NCBI GenBank assembly: GCA_028703945.1
Contig: JAQVLW010000015.1
Span: forward strand, 1 to 39,930
Length of the DNA: 39,930 bases
Origin: Aliarcobacter sp.
GTDB taxonomy: Bacteria; Campylobacterota; Campylobacteria; Campylobacterales; Arcobacteraceae
Direction: 5' to 3'
Shown here: positions 26,012 to 35,460 of the stretch, piece by piece
Layout of the letters: each line of letters opens with the position of its first letter
Position numbering within the stretch: position 1 is the first letter of the stretch
Program-made: the position numbers and the translations under genes
The notes under the pieces: model-generated
The model's database searches: none
What the model saw: only the letters and a program-made list of their open reading frames with translations
Told to the model about the DNA's origin: nothing

Positions 26012-28698
26012 TATTTGTTATCTACTGATACTTTCTCTTCAATTTGAATAAATGTTTCAATAAAATCGCCTACTTTAATATCATTGAATTTATCAAACAT
26101 AATTCCACACTCATAACCATTAGCAACTTCTTTTGCATCATCTTTAAATCTTTTTAATGATGAAATTTTACCTGTATAAGTAACAATCCCATCTCTAATG
26201 ATTCTAGCATGACCACCTCTGATTACTTTTCCATCTGTTACTAAACATCCAGCAACTGTACCAATTTTAGGAACAACAAATGTATCTCTAACTTCTGCTT
26301 GACCAGTATTTTCTTCTCTAATAACAGCACTCATCATTCCTGATAATGCATCTTTTACATCATCAATTAAATCATAAATGATTGAGTATGTATTAATAGA
26401 AATTCCATCTGCTTTTGCTTTTGCTTTAATAGAACCTGTCGGTCTTACATTAAATCCTAAAATAATACATCCCTCAGATGCACCAGCTAGAACTAAGTCA
26501 GACTCTGTTATTCCTCCAACAGCTGAATGAATTACTTTTACTTTAACTTCATTATTAGCAATTTTTTCTAATGAACCTTTAATAGCTTCAAGTGAACCAC
26601 CAACATCCGTTTTAATAATTACAGGAAGTTGTTTAATTTTTCCTTCAGCTATTAATCCACTCATCTCTTCTAACGAAACTTTTGTAGATTTAGATAACTC
26701 TTTAGCACGTGCATGTTCAGCTCTTGTAGTTGCGATATCTCTTGCTTCTTTATCAGTATCAAGAACAACCATTACAGAACCTGTTGTTGGAACATCATTT
26801 AAACCTAAAACTGTTCCTGTTTCTGATAATCCAAGCTCTTTAACTGGATTTCCATTATCATCAGTAATTGCTTTTACTCTACCAAAAGTAGTATCACAAA
26901 TAATATTATCACCAATTCTTAGAGTTCCATTTTGTACAATAATAGTAGCAACTGGACCTCTACCTTTTTCTAATGAAGATTCAATAACAGCAGCCTTTGC
27001 TTTTACTGTTGGATCAGCTCTTAATTCTAATAATTCTGATTGTATTAAAATATTTTCTAATAAATCATCAATTCCAGCACCAGTTAAAGCAGAAACTCCA
27101 ATGAATTCTGTATTTCCACCCCAATCAATTGGTGTTAAACCTCTTTCAGCCATTTGAGCTTTTACCATATCTGGATTTGCACTTTCTTTATCCATTTTAT
27201 TAATTGCTACAATAATTGGGCAACCACTAGCTTTTGCATGAGAAATAACTTCTTCAGTTTGAGGTTTAACACCATCATCAGCGGCAACAACAATAATAAT
27301 AATATCTGTAATTGCTGAACCTCTTGCTCTCATTGCAGAGAAGGCAGCATGCCCTGGAGTATCTACAAATGTGATTTTTTGTCCATTTTTTTCAACAGTG
27401 TAAGATGAAATATGTTGAGTAATCCCACCTGCCTCACCTTTTGCCACTTTTGAAGATCTAATTTTATCTAATAATGAAGTTTTACCATGGTCAACATGTC
27501 CCATTATTGTAACAACTGGTGGTCTTGTAACAAAATCAGAATCATTTATATCTTCATCAAGATAATCACCAACATAATTAACATCTTCTAAAGCATCTCT
27601 AACAGTAACTTCAATACCAAACTCTTCACCAAGGATTTCTAATTCATCTTGTTTTAGGAAGTCATTTTTTGTAACTAACATTCCTAAAGAAAATAATACT
27701 GTTATAACTTCAGATGTAGTTTTTCCACAAGCCTCTGCAAATTCGTAAACCCTAATATCTTCAGGAATAGTAACTTCAGTAATTTCTATTTCTTCTTGAG
27801 TTCTAGCTATTCTTTTTTTTCTTTTCCCTCTTTTTAAACCTTGAGGTGCATTTCCAAACGCAGCTGGTCTTGAGCTTCTTGATTGTTTTGCAGGATTTTG
27901 AGGTTTTGGTTCATCAAATATTTTAAATCCATCTCCTAAATCCATATCAAGTAAAACTACTTCTTCTCCAAGTAATGAATCATCAGAACTTACAAAATCA
28001 TCTGTATAAGCTCTATTAACTTCAAGTTTTTTACCATGATCTTGTGCTCTTACAACTGTTTTCTTCTTTTCTTTTTTTATTCTATTTTTTCTTTGTTCTT
28101 CACTTAAATTACCATTATCACCATGTGATTCATCTTCATTTACACCTAAAATTTCACTTAACGATTTCATTTTCTTTTTATTTTGAAGATCAGAATCATA
28201 TGATTTTACAACAACTTCTTCCTCTTTAGGTTTGTTCTTTTTAACAATAACTAAACCTCTTCTTTTAGGTACTATTTTACTAGCATTATCAGGATTAACT
28301 TCAGGTTTATCAAATTCTTCTTGAGCAGGTTTTAAAGCAGATCTTGAAATAGGTTTTGAAATTATAACTTTTTTTAACTCTGGTTTTTTTGCAACTTCAG
28401 GCTCTTTATTTTCAATAACTTCAACTTTTTCTAATTCAATTTTAGTCTCTTTTACTTCTTCAGCAATTTCTTGCGTCTTATTTTCAATAACTTTTTTTGC
28501 TTTAGATGCTGGTTTACTTGGTAATCTTGAACTACTTCCAGTCATGATATATTTTGTAATTTCTTCAGCATCTTCATATGATACTGCACTTTGAGGTGAT
28601 TTTAGTTCTATTCCTAAATCTTTAGCTTTCGCAATTACGTCTTGGCTACTTGCTCCCGCTTCTTCTGCAATTTCATAAACTCTTACTTTATCTGACAT
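26011..28698 (-). CDS. infB: Translation initiation factor IF-2
   Basis: GTPase that brings fMet-tRNA to the 30S subunit and promotes subunit joining. The 895-residue protein has an N-terminal IF2_N segment (RVYEIAEEAGASSQDVI), a long charged linker rich in Lys/Glu (about 60-300), and a second IF2_N-like segment near 315. The G domain follows (GHVDHGKTSLLD around residue 400, DTPGHAAFSAMR, NKMD), then domains II-IV ending GDFIETF. A strong AAGGAG lies ten bases before the ATG, inside ylxR, with an 11-base overlap. The linker is low-complexity in base composition, which explains long but meaningless reading frames on the opposite strand. Confidence 0.97.
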   Translation of the reverse strand: MSDKVRVYEIAEEAGASSQDVIAKAKDLGIELKSPQSAVSYEDAEEITKYIMTGSSSRLPSKPASKAKKVIENKTQEIAEEVKETKIELEKVEVIENKEPEVAKKPELKKVIISKPISRSALKPAQEEFDKPEVNPDNASKIVPKRRGLVIVKKNKPKEEEVVVKSYDSDLQNKKKMKSLSEILGVNEDESHGDNGNLSEEQRKNRIKKEKKKTVVRAQDHGKKLEVNRAYTDDFVSSDDSLLGEEVVLLDMDLGDGFKIFDEPKPQNPAKQSRSSRPAAFGNAPQGLKRGKRKKRIARTQEEIEITEVTIPEDIRVYEFAEACGKTTSEVITVLFSLGMLVTKNDFLKQDELEILGEEFGIEVTVRDALEDVNYVGDYLDEDINDSDFVTRPPVVTIMGHVDHGKTSLLDKIRSSKVAKGEAGGITQHISSYTVEKNGQKITFVDTPGHAAFSAMRARGSAITDIIIIVVAADDGVKPQTEEVISHAKASGCPIIVAINKMDKESANPDMVKAQMAERGLTPIDWGGNTEFIGVSALTGAGIDDLLENILIQSELLELRADPTVKAKAAVIESSLEKGRGPVATIIVQNGTLRIGDNIICDTTFGRVKAITDDNGNPVKELGLSETGTVLGLNDVPTTGSVMVVLDTDKEARDIATTRAEHARAKELSKSTKVSLEEMSGLIAEGKIKQLPVIIKTDVGGSLEAIKGSLEKIANNEVKVKVIHSAVGGITESDLVLAGASEGCIILGFNVRPTGSIKAKAKADGISINTYSIIYDLIDDVKDALSGMMSAVIREENTGQAEVRDTFVVPKIGTVAGCLVTDGKVIRGGHARIIRDGIVTYTGKISSLKRFKDDAKEVANGYECGIMFDKFNDIKVGDFIETFIQIEEKVSVDNK

Positions 28699-28963
28699 CT
28701 GTTAGCATCTCCTTAAGTTGTGTGACATACTTATCTTTATTTTTACACTCTTTACAAAGCGATTTTTCGATTCTTTTATAATCTTTTCCACTTATATCTG
28801 TAAATAATAGCTTTTCGCAGTCATTACAAATATAAAAACTTCTACCAAAATTATTGTAAAACAACAATTTTTTTTCTTCACATTTTAGTCTTAATAACTC
28901 TTTTTGTTCAAATTTGCCTCGGCAAACAACACAAGTTCTTAAGGTCTCTTTTAAACTAGGCAA
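28688..28963 (-). CDS. YlxR-family (DUF448) protein
   Basis: Small (91-residue) protein of the YlxR family, which commonly sits just before infB and is thought to bind RNA. It has LRTCVVCRGKF (C11, C14), GRSFYICNDC (C46, C49) and a third pair (C70, C73), which may bind zinc (inference). The only possible start upstream of the CVVC motif is a TTG at 28963, because an in-frame TAA lies a few codons before it. An AGG eight bases upstream serves as Shine-Dalgarno. A TATAAT string lies over the same leader. Molecular role in this organism is unknown. Confidence 0.85.
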   Translation of the reverse strand: MPSLKETLRTCVVCRGKFEQKELLRLKCEEKKLLFYNNFGRSFYICNDCEKLLFTDISGKDYKRIEKSLCKECKNKDKYVTQLKEMLTDVR

Positions 28964-28999
28964 ATATTATACCTAAAATATACTTAATATCAAAGATTT

Positions 29000-29881
29000 T
29001 CAAATTTCTATTCTCACACCGCTATTATCAAAATCAGCAACAAATACTTTGAAATGAGGAAATTTAAGCTTTAAATTTTTCTCGAGATTTTTGCTATCAT
29101 CCGCATAAGACATTGAAAATAAAGTTGATCCTGAACCTGATAAAGTACTCATTAAAGCACCCTCTTTTAAAGCTGTTTTTTGAACATCAAAAAGTTCTGG
29201 CATCTGTTTCATTCTGTATTTTTGATGAACTTGATCATGTGAAGCATGTTTTAACATTTCCCAATCTTCAGCCATAAAAGCAGCTGTTAATAATGACGAA
29301 TGAGAAATATTAAAAACTGTATCCTCTTTTGAGTATTTAAAAGGCAAAGTTTTTCTTGAAAGTTGTGTTGAAATTGCTCTATTTGGTACAACAACCACTG
29401 CTTTTAAACTTTTAGGTATTTCTTTTCTTATGTATCTTACTTCATTTTCTTGAACACATGCCACATTAAAACCACCCATAACAGCAGGTGTTATATTATC
29501 AGGATGACTTTCATAAGCTAAGGCTAAATTTAATAATTTATCTTTCTCAAGTTTTATTCCCTCAATTGCATAAGCACTTGCAATTGCAGAAACAATAACA
29601 GCAGATGAACTTCCTAAACCTCTTGATAATGGAATCTCATTTTGAAATTCAAATCTAAAATATCTTTTTTTATATGATAAATTATGGTAAAAATCATTAA
29701 ATATTGAAATAAACATGTTATTGTCTTTTAAAGCAGGATTATTTGCACCCTCACCTTTTAAAGAAACGCTATGGAATTTTGATGGTCTTATGATTACTTG
29801 GTTTTTCATTGAGATTGCTAGACCTAAGCAGTCAAAACCTGGGCCTAAATTTGCACTAGTAGCGGGAACGCTTACTTTCAT
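29000..29881 (-). CDS. thrB: Homoserine kinase
   Basis: Phosphorylates homoserine with ATP, giving the substrate of ThrC. The 293-residue GHMP kinase begins [22 protein letters not shown] and has the ATP-loop [16 protein letters not shown] (about 85-100) and the C-terminal [12 protein letters not shown]. It has an aagga Shine-Dalgarno five bases before the ATG. It sits between the tsaB-like gene and ylxR, the order I recall for Campylobacter, while its partner thrC is next to argB in this window. Confidence 0.96.
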   Translation of the reverse strand: MKVSVPATSANLGPGFDCLGLAISMKNQVIIRPSKFHSVSLKGEGANNPALKDNNMFISIFNDFYHNLSYKKRYFRFEFQNEIPLSRGLGSSSAVIVSAIASAYAIEGIKLEKDKLLNLALAYESHPDNITPAVMGGFNVACVQENEVRYIRKEIPKSLKAVVVVPNRAISTQLSRKTLPFKYSKEDTVFNISHSSLLTAAFMAEDWEMLKHASHDQVHQKYRMKQMPELFDVQKTALKEGALMSTLSGSGSTLFSMSYADDSKNLEKNLKLKFPHFKVFVADFDNSGVRIEI

Positions 29882-29899
29882 CCATTTCCTTCTTAAACT

Positions 29900-30352
29900 T
29901 TAAACAGCTGGTAAATTATATATTGGCAGTGTTTCTTCGTTAAAATTATATTTTTCTATACACATAGGTAATTTAAAGTCGTGGATTATACAATCTTTTT
30001 CTAAAAAATCTACTTTAACTTCATTTTCATCATTTATAAAGTATTTTTTTCCTAATGCTTTTATTGGTGAATTTTGATTAAATTCAAAGCCCATTATTGC
30101 ATTAAATTTAATATCTTTTGTAAGGCAAATTGTTTTCAAAAATATATAAGCCACTTTAATAGCCATAAAAGACCCCGGTGAATTTACATAAATTATTTTC
30201 TCAATTTTATACTCTTTAAGAAGTTGTTCAAATAAACTTGGAAGTAAATCAGATGTTTTACCATCAAGTTTATGTTCTTTAATTAATTTCTTATTTTCAT
30301 AGATTCCAATTAATAAAGGATTCGAAATAGTAATTACTAAAATTTCAATCAA
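29900..30352 (-). CDS. Short divergent TsaB-like protein
   Basis: A 150-residue protein that I assign tentatively to the TsaB family (ASKHA fold), the partner of TsaD in making t6A on tRNA. The clue is NSPGSFMAIKVAYIFLKTI (about 58-76), which aligns with the TsaB signature GPGSFTGLRIG, plus an N-terminal strand-loop-strand (ILVITISNPLLIGIYENKKL) in place of ILAIDTS. The usual acidic residue of that first motif is missing, and the protein is well short of typical TsaB (about 220). The start is TTG, six bases after AAGG, just past the lpxC stop. It could also be a non-t6A homologue; position between lpxC and thrB is the same as an uncharacterised gene in Campylobacter. Confidence 0.6.
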   Translation of the reverse strand: MIEILVITISNPLLIGIYENKKLIKEHKLDGKTSDLLPSLFEQLLKEYKIEKIIYVNSPGSFMAIKVAYIFLKTICLTKDIKFNAIMGFEFNQNSPIKALGKKYFINDENEVKVDFLEKDCIIHDFKLPMCIEKYNFNEETLPIYNLPAV

Positions 30353-30360
30353 TTTTTACC

Positions 30361-31266
30361 TTAATTATCAGCATTTGCATAAGCCATTTCAAATACAACA
30401 GCCTCACTACTTGCTTCTTCTAAATCAATTATTTCATAGTTTTCAGCACTTTCAAAAAGTTTTTTTGTAAGTAAATGATTTAAATGATGACTTCCAGCAA
30501 TTGCGTCATATTCACCAACCATTGTATATTCTAAAAGTGCCATATCACCAATCGCATCAAGGATTTTATGTCTTACAAACTCATCATCAAATCTTAAACC
30601 TTCAGGATTTAAAACTTTTGTTTGGTCAAGGACAATAGCATTTTCCATACTTCCACCTTGAGCTAATCCTATACTTCTTAAATATTGAACTTCATGTAAA
30701 AAACCAAATGTTCTAGCTCGACTTATACTCTCTTTATATTCAGAAATTGAGTAATCAAAATGAAATTTTTGTTTTCCAATTGCAGGATGTTCAAAATCAA
30801 TTTCAAAATCATAAACAATTCTATTTGATGGTTTTAAACAAACTCTTTTTCCATCAGGTGTTGTAACCTCAACCATTTTTTTGATTTTTATTGCTTTTTT
30901 TGATTTTTCTAATTCTTTAATTCCAGCTTCTTCAATCAACATACAATATCCAGCAGAACTTCCATCAAGTACAGGAACTTCATCATTATCAATTACAATT
31001 CTTAAATTATCAATTCCATAAGCATAAACAGCTGATAAAAGATGTTCTATCGTTGAAACAACAACTCCATCTTTCCCTATTACAGTTGCCATTTTTGTAT
31101 CAACAACAAACTCTCTTTTTAGTGGAATTGTAACTCCAGCATCAACTCTGTAAAAAATTATTCCCATATCACTATCAAGTGGTTCAAGTTTCATCTTTAC
31201 AGGAACTCCTTTATGAAGTCCGATTCCGACTATTTCGATACTCCTTGCTATTGTTCTTTGTTTCAT
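30361..31266 (-). CDS. lpxC: UDP-3-O-acyl-N-acetylglucosamine deacetylase
   Basis: Zinc deacetylase of the first committed step of lipid A synthesis, cytoplasmic. The 301-residue protein has predicted zinc ligands H75 (STIEHLLSA, with catalytic E74), H233 and D237 (FVRHKILDAIGD), and the general-acid histidine in GSHHLNH near 260. It begins MKQRTIARSIEIVGIGLHKG, typical of the family. The start overlaps the M23-peptidase stop (ATGA). LpxC identifies the cell as a lipid A-bearing Gram-negative. Confidence 0.97.
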   Translation of the reverse strand: MKQRTIARSIEIVGIGLHKGVPVKMKLEPLDSDMGIIFYRVDAGVTIPLKREFVVDTKMATVIGKDGVVVSTIEHLLSAVYAYGIDNLRIVIDNDEVPVLDGSSAGYCMLIEEAGIKELEKSKKAIKIKKMVEVTTPDGKRVCLKPSNRIVYDFEIDFEHPAIGKQKFHFDYSISEYKESISRARTFGFLHEVQYLRSIGLAQGGSMENAIVLDQTKVLNPEGLRFDDEFVRHKILDAIGDMALLEYTMVGEYDAIAGSHHLNHLLTKKLFESAENYEIIDLEEASSEAVVFEMAYANADN

Positions 31267-32645
31267 TTAGTGCTTCCATTTATTAATTTAATAGCATCTT
31301 CTATTGTTTTTGTAACATTAGTTTTCATCCAAGTAAAATCAAGCCATTCATTAGGATTTACTTCAATTCCTTGAACTAACATACCAAAATGTAAATGATC
31401 TCCAAATACAGCTCCAGTTGCACCTGTATTTGCTATTAGTTGCCCTGCTTTTACTTCATCATTTAATTCCACATTTGCACTACTTGTATGTGCATAAAGA
31501 CTAGCAACTCCAAGCCCATGATCTAAAATAATTGAATTTCCATAAATTCCTAAATAGTCTTTAAATATTACTTTTCCATCATTAAATGTTTTAATTGGTG
31601 CTCTTTTAATACTTGCCCAATCGTTTCCTAAATGCCATTCTTCATCAATTTTTTGGTCATTATAAAAATAACTTCTTCTTTCACCAAAACCAGCAACAGT
31701 TGCTGCATTTTCTAATCTTAAAAAAGGTTTTAGATTATATGAAGTAACTAAAGTATTAGAGAAATTTTTTCTCACAACCTCTCTAATAGTTTTAATATTT
31801 TTTTCTCTAAGTTCTTTATTAGATTTTATAAATATTTCAGGAGAATCATTTGGAATATTCATATCACTTTTTTCTAAAACTTGTCGACTTACACTATTAA
31901 TAAAATCATCAGATACTTTAATATCATCAGTTTTTTCTACAAAATTCTTTATATAAAAAGGAACTTTTGTTACACTTTTATTTCCAGCCATATCAACAGC
32001 AACTAAGTTTACTCTTTTAAATTCTTTTATTTGAACTGGCCAAGTTATGATTGATATATAAAAATTCTTTTTATAAAAAGGAAAAAGTTCAAAAACTTCT
32101 TCATCATTAAATGTAATGTAATAATCTTTTATATTTTCATCCGAAACTTCTACAATAATAATTCCACATCCACCTTGTCTTAATAAATAAGAATTTCCTA
32201 TTATATTTGCAACTGGACTTTTTTTATCAATTATTAATTTTGAAGTTACAACTGTTTGATTTCCTCTAAAAAAATTCCATTTACTTGCATCATAAACATC
32301 AAATTTAATATTTCCCTCTTTTGGTTTATAATTTTCATCAAATGAAGGTGGCAATATTTCTAATTCTAGTGAACCTTTTTCACTTTTAATAACTTTAGTT
32401 TCTAAAGTTATTTGTTTTTGCCCATCATTAAAACTAACCATATATGATTTTATTTCATTATTATCCGTAATATTTACTTTTATTGGTTTTTGTAAATTCC
32501 AGTAAATTTCTTTTTCTACTAATACTTTAGGTGTAACCCTTTCAAAGGTAGGTGATAAAAATAAAAAGCCAACAACTGCCACAACCAATACTAAAAGGAT
32601 TATAAAAATCCCAAATACTCTTCCGTTTTTACTTGTAAATTTCAA
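31263..32645 (-). CDS. M23-family peptidoglycan endopeptidase, membrane-anchored
   Basis: A 460-residue protein with an N-terminal membrane helix (about 11-31), two beta-rich Ig-like stretches (about 45-235), a helical linker (240-300) and a C-terminal LytM/M23 domain. Zinc and catalytic residues are in place: H338 and D342 (HLGND), H386 (YAHTS) and H417/H419 (DHLHFG). It should cut peptide cross-links in periplasmic peptidoglycan. Relatives in Campylobacter and Helicobacter shape the helical cell, but I cannot tell which of those this one matches. The start is TTG with AAAGGA upstream, overlapping the DHH gene end by 17 bases. Confidence 0.88.
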   Translation of the reverse strand: MKFTSKNGRVFGIFIILLVLVVAVVGFLFLSPTFERVTPKVLVEKEIYWNLQKPIKVNITDNNEIKSYMVSFNDGQKQITLETKVIKSEKGSLELEILPPSFDENYKPKEGNIKFDVYDASKWNFFRGNQTVVTSKLIIDKKSPVANIIGNSYLLRQGGCGIIIVEVSDENIKDYYITFNDEEVFELFPFYKKNFYISIITWPVQIKEFKRVNLVAVDMAGNKSVTKVPFYIKNFVEKTDDIKVSDDFINSVSRQVLEKSDMNIPNDSPEIFIKSNKELREKNIKTIREVVRKNFSNTLVTSYNLKPFLRLENAATVAGFGERRSYFYNDQKIDEEWHLGNDWASIKRAPIKTFNDGKVIFKDYLGIYGNSIILDHGLGVASLYAHTSSANVELNDEVKAGQLIANTGATGAVFGDHLHFGMLVQGIEVNPNEWLDFTWMKTNVTKTIEDAIKLINGSTK

Positions 32646-33615
32646 AAATTTCCTTTAATACTATTTCTTTTGCTTTTTCAACATCTAATGTTTCTATTGT
32701 ACAACCAGAAGCATTAAAATGACCACCGCCATCAAATTCTCCTGCTATTTTAGAAACATCAATTTGACCTTTTGACCTTAATGATACTCTTGATACTCCA
32801 TTTACAACTCTTATAAAAACTGCAATTCTTACTATTGCTATACTCATAATCATATCAAGAGCGTCTTCACAATCTCTATTGTGAGCGCCCGTTTCTTTAA
32901 ACCACTCTTCACGAGCTACAATAGAAGCTACTTCACCCTCTTTAAATAATTCTAAACTTTCTAAAATTTTTGGAATAATTCTGTATTTTGCCAAAGAATC
33001 TCTTCGTAAAAGTTTATTCGCTATTTCAGAAGGACTAGCTCCACACTCAACTAAAAAATTTATTTTTTCAAATGTTTTTTCATCACATCTTCCCAAAGAA
33101 AATGCTAATGTATCATCATAAATACCCACATAAAGTGCAGTTGCTGAATCTTTTGTAATATATAATCCATTATGTTTAAAAAATTCAAAAATTAATTCAG
33201 CAGTTGAGCTTTTTTGTGAATCTACTATATTTACTGTTCCAAAATTATTATTTGATTTGTGATGATCAAAATTTATAAGTGGAATTGTAGAATCTAATTC
33301 AAACCCCAACCTTTTATAAGTTCCACAATCAACACTAATAGCCAAATCAAAGAAAGCTGGTAACTGATCACTAATTTTATCAAATCTTGGTATAAAATCA
33401 AGATTTTGAGGTAAATCAGAACTGATATTAAAAACTTTATGTTTTATTTTGTTTTCATGAAATAAATTTGATAAAGCCAATGCTGACCCAATCGAATCAG
33501 GATCAGGATTTACATGAGTAATTATTAAAATATATCTACTTTTTTCTATAAGCTCTAAAGCTTTTGTATATTCAGACATATCAACTTTATTACATATTAT
33601 AAAATCTTTTTTCAA
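32629..33615 (-). CDS. DHH/DHHA1 phosphoesterase (NrnA-like)
   Basis: Manganese-dependent phosphoesterase of the DHH superfamily, 328 residues. Metal-site motifs are HVNPDPDS (H34, D38, D40), a single Asp in VDCGTY and FDHHKSN (D117-H119). The C-terminal DHHA1 domain carries GGGHFNASG (about 303-311). Relatives degrade nanoRNA, pAp or linear dinucleotides; the substrate cannot be chosen from sequence. The start is uncertain: TTG at 33615 has a weak GAG six bases upstream, while an ATG at 33579 (MSEYTKALEL) better matches where such proteins usually begin but lacks a Shine-Dalgarno. Confidence 0.88.
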   Translation of the reverse strand: MKKDFIICNKVDMSEYTKALELIEKSRYILIITHVNPDPDSIGSALALSNLFHENKIKHKVFNISSDLPQNLDFIPRFDKISDQLPAFFDLAISVDCGTYKRLGFELDSTIPLINFDHHKSNNNFGTVNIVDSQKSSTAELIFEFFKHNGLYITKDSATALYVGIYDDTLAFSLGRCDEKTFEKINFLVECGASPSEIANKLLRRDSLAKYRIIPKILESLELFKEGEVASIVAREEWFKETGAHNRDCEDALDMIMSIAIVRIAVFIRVVNGVSRVSLRSKGQIDVSKIAGEFDGGGHFNASGCTIETLDVEKAKEIVLKEIFEIYK

Positions 33616-33623
33616 ATCAAACT

Positions 33624-34445
33624 CTAATCAAACTTCATGGAAAAATCAAGCCAAGTTGCTTGATGAATAATACTTCCACTACTAATTGCATCAACGCCTG
33701 TTTGTGCATAAGTTTTAATAGTATCAAGATTAATATTTCCACTAGCTTCTAATAAAATATGTGGATATTTTTCATTTCTAAAAGCAACAACATCTTTTAT
33801 TTGCTCAATAGTCATATTATCACACATGATAATATCTCCACCTGCATGCATTGCTTCTTCCACTTGCTCAAAAGTTTCACATTCGATTTCAATTTTTGTA
33901 ACCCATGAAATTCTTTTTCTAGCTTTTTTTACAAATTCTTCAAGATTATCTATTGTTCTTAAGTGAGTATCTTTTAACATCAAACAATCATCAAGTCCAA
34001 GTCTATGATTTATAGCTCCACCAACCCTAGAAGCATATTTTTCAAAATCTCTAAGTTGTGGTCTTGTTTTTCTAGTATCAAGTAAAACAACACCTGTTCC
34101 TTCGATTAATTTTGCATATTTATTTGCCATAGTAGCAATTCCACTTGCGTGTTGAAGCATATTTAAAAAAGTTCTCTCAGATGAAAGTAAAATTGATGCT
34201 TTTCCTTCAAGTTCAGCAATAACATCACCTTTTTTTAATACATCTCCATCATTTTTTAAAAATTTACAATCAAACTTTTCAGTTCTTGCTAGAACCTTTG
34301 CATATTGAACACCTGCTAAAATTCCATCTGACTTACAAATAGCTCGTGCTGTAAATCTTCCTTTTGGCGCAACATCGAAGAATAAATCTCCTCTTCCATT
34401 ATCTTCAATAATGGCATTTTTAACAAATTTTTTAATATTTATCAT
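33624..34445 (-). CDS. nadC: Nicotinate-nucleotide pyrophosphorylase (quinolinate phosphoribosyltransferase)
   Basis: Converts quinolinate and PRPP to nicotinate mononucleotide, with release of CO2, in NAD synthesis. The 273-residue protein has the family blocks ERTFLNMLQHASGIAT, LLDTRKTRPQLRDFEKYA, GGAINHRLGLDDCLMLKDTH and DAISSGSIIH. The ATG overlaps the nadA stop (ATGA), so the two consecutive enzymes are translationally coupled. The DHH gene starts about 8 bases after its stop. Confidence 0.96.
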   Translation of the reverse strand: MINIKKFVKNAIIEDNGRGDLFFDVAPKGRFTARAICKSDGILAGVQYAKVLARTEKFDCKFLKNDGDVLKKGDVIAELEGKASILLSSERTFLNMLQHASGIATMANKYAKLIEGTGVVLLDTRKTRPQLRDFEKYASRVGGAINHRLGLDDCLMLKDTHLRTIDNLEEFVKKARKRISWVTKIEIECETFEQVEEAMHAGGDIIMCDNMTIEQIKDVVAFRNEKYPHILLEASGNINLDTIKTYAQTGVDAISSGSIIHQATWLDFSMKFD

Positions 34446-35431
34446 ACTTCAAACATCCTTTCAAGAGCAACTTTTGCCCACTTTGCTGTATCTTGTGAAA
34501 CAACAATTTCACACTCTTTTGATATATTATTATCTTTTATAGATTTTAAAGTATTGTAAACATCTTGTAGTGTTGTTTCATTCATAGTTGGACATTCTGG
34601 TTTTGTAGAACTTAAAATATAAGTATTTTTATCTCTCAATCTATTTACCATATTAAACTCTGTTCCAACTGCAATTTTTTGCTCTGGATTTAGATTTTTT
34701 ATATAGGTAATTAGTTGAGAAGTAGAACCCACAAAATCAGCTGCATCACAAACACTAGGATCACATTCAGGATGAACAGCTATCAAAATATCTGGAAATT
34801 TTTGTCTGTAAAACTCTATATCTTCCACAGAAAATTGTTGATGAACTGAACAAAATCCATTATAACAAATCACATCAGCTTCATTTAAATTGCTTCCATC
34901 TCCAACTATTGCAGATTTTAGATTCAAAGATTTTGCAAAATTTTGCCCTAAACATCTATCTGGTACAAAAAATATTTTTTTACCAGATGTTAAACCCTTT
35001 TCAATAATTTTATAAGCATTAGAAGAAGTACAAACCATTCCACCCATTTGTCCAACTTTTGCTTTAACTGCAGCACTTGAATTTATATAAGTTATTGGTA
35101 AAATGTCATCATTTGAAATACCAGCTTCATTTATCTTTTTTAAATTCTCTTCAAAATATCCAACATCAATCATTCTAGCCATTGCACAACAAGCGATTTT
35201 TGGCATAAGAACTGTTTTTTCAGGACTCATAACTTTTACGCTTTCGCCCATAAAACCAACACCACAAAACACTACATATTTCGAATCTGTAAGCATCACT
35301 TTTTTAGCAAGTTCCAATGAATCACCTGTTATATCAGCTAATTCAAATACTTCGTCCCTTTGGTAAAAGTGAGCAACTAATGTTACATCTAACTCGTTTT
35401 TTAATTTTAATATTTCTTCTTTTAAATTCAA
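34442..35431 (-). CDS. nadA: Quinolinate synthase
   Basis: Condenses iminoaspartate (from NadB) with dihydroxyacetone phosphate to quinolinate, using a 4Fe-4S cluster. The 329-residue protein shows HFYQRDEVFELADITGDS near the start. Three predicted cluster cysteines are C82 (CAMARMI), C193 (GFCSVH) and C279 (PECPTMNETTL). The start is TTG at 35431, with AAGG six bases upstream; no ATG fits. It is the promoter-proximal gene of the 11-gene minus-strand run. nadB is not in the window. Confidence 0.96.
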   Translation of the reverse strand: MNLKEEILKLKNELDVTLVAHFYQRDEVFELADITGDSLELAKKVMLTDSKYVVFCGVGFMGESVKVMSPEKTVLMPKIACCAMARMIDVGYFEENLKKINEAGISNDDILPITYINSSAAVKAKVGQMGGMVCTSSNAYKIIEKGLTSGKKIFFVPDRCLGQNFAKSLNLKSAIVGDGSNLNEADVICYNGFCSVHQQFSVEDIEFYRQKFPDILIAVHPECDPSVCDAADFVGSTSQLITYIKNLNPEQKIAVGTEFNMVNRLRDKNTYILSSTKPECPTMNETTLQDVYNTLKSIKDNNISKECEIVVSQDTAKWAKVALERMFEV

Positions 35432-35460
35432 AATAAACCTTCAAATTTTTATTAAATGTG

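Noticed and set aside
28044..28229. Plus-strand frame opposite the IF2 linker
   Set aside because: The His/Leu/Phe-rich product is the complement of the Lys/Glu/Asp-rich linker of infB.
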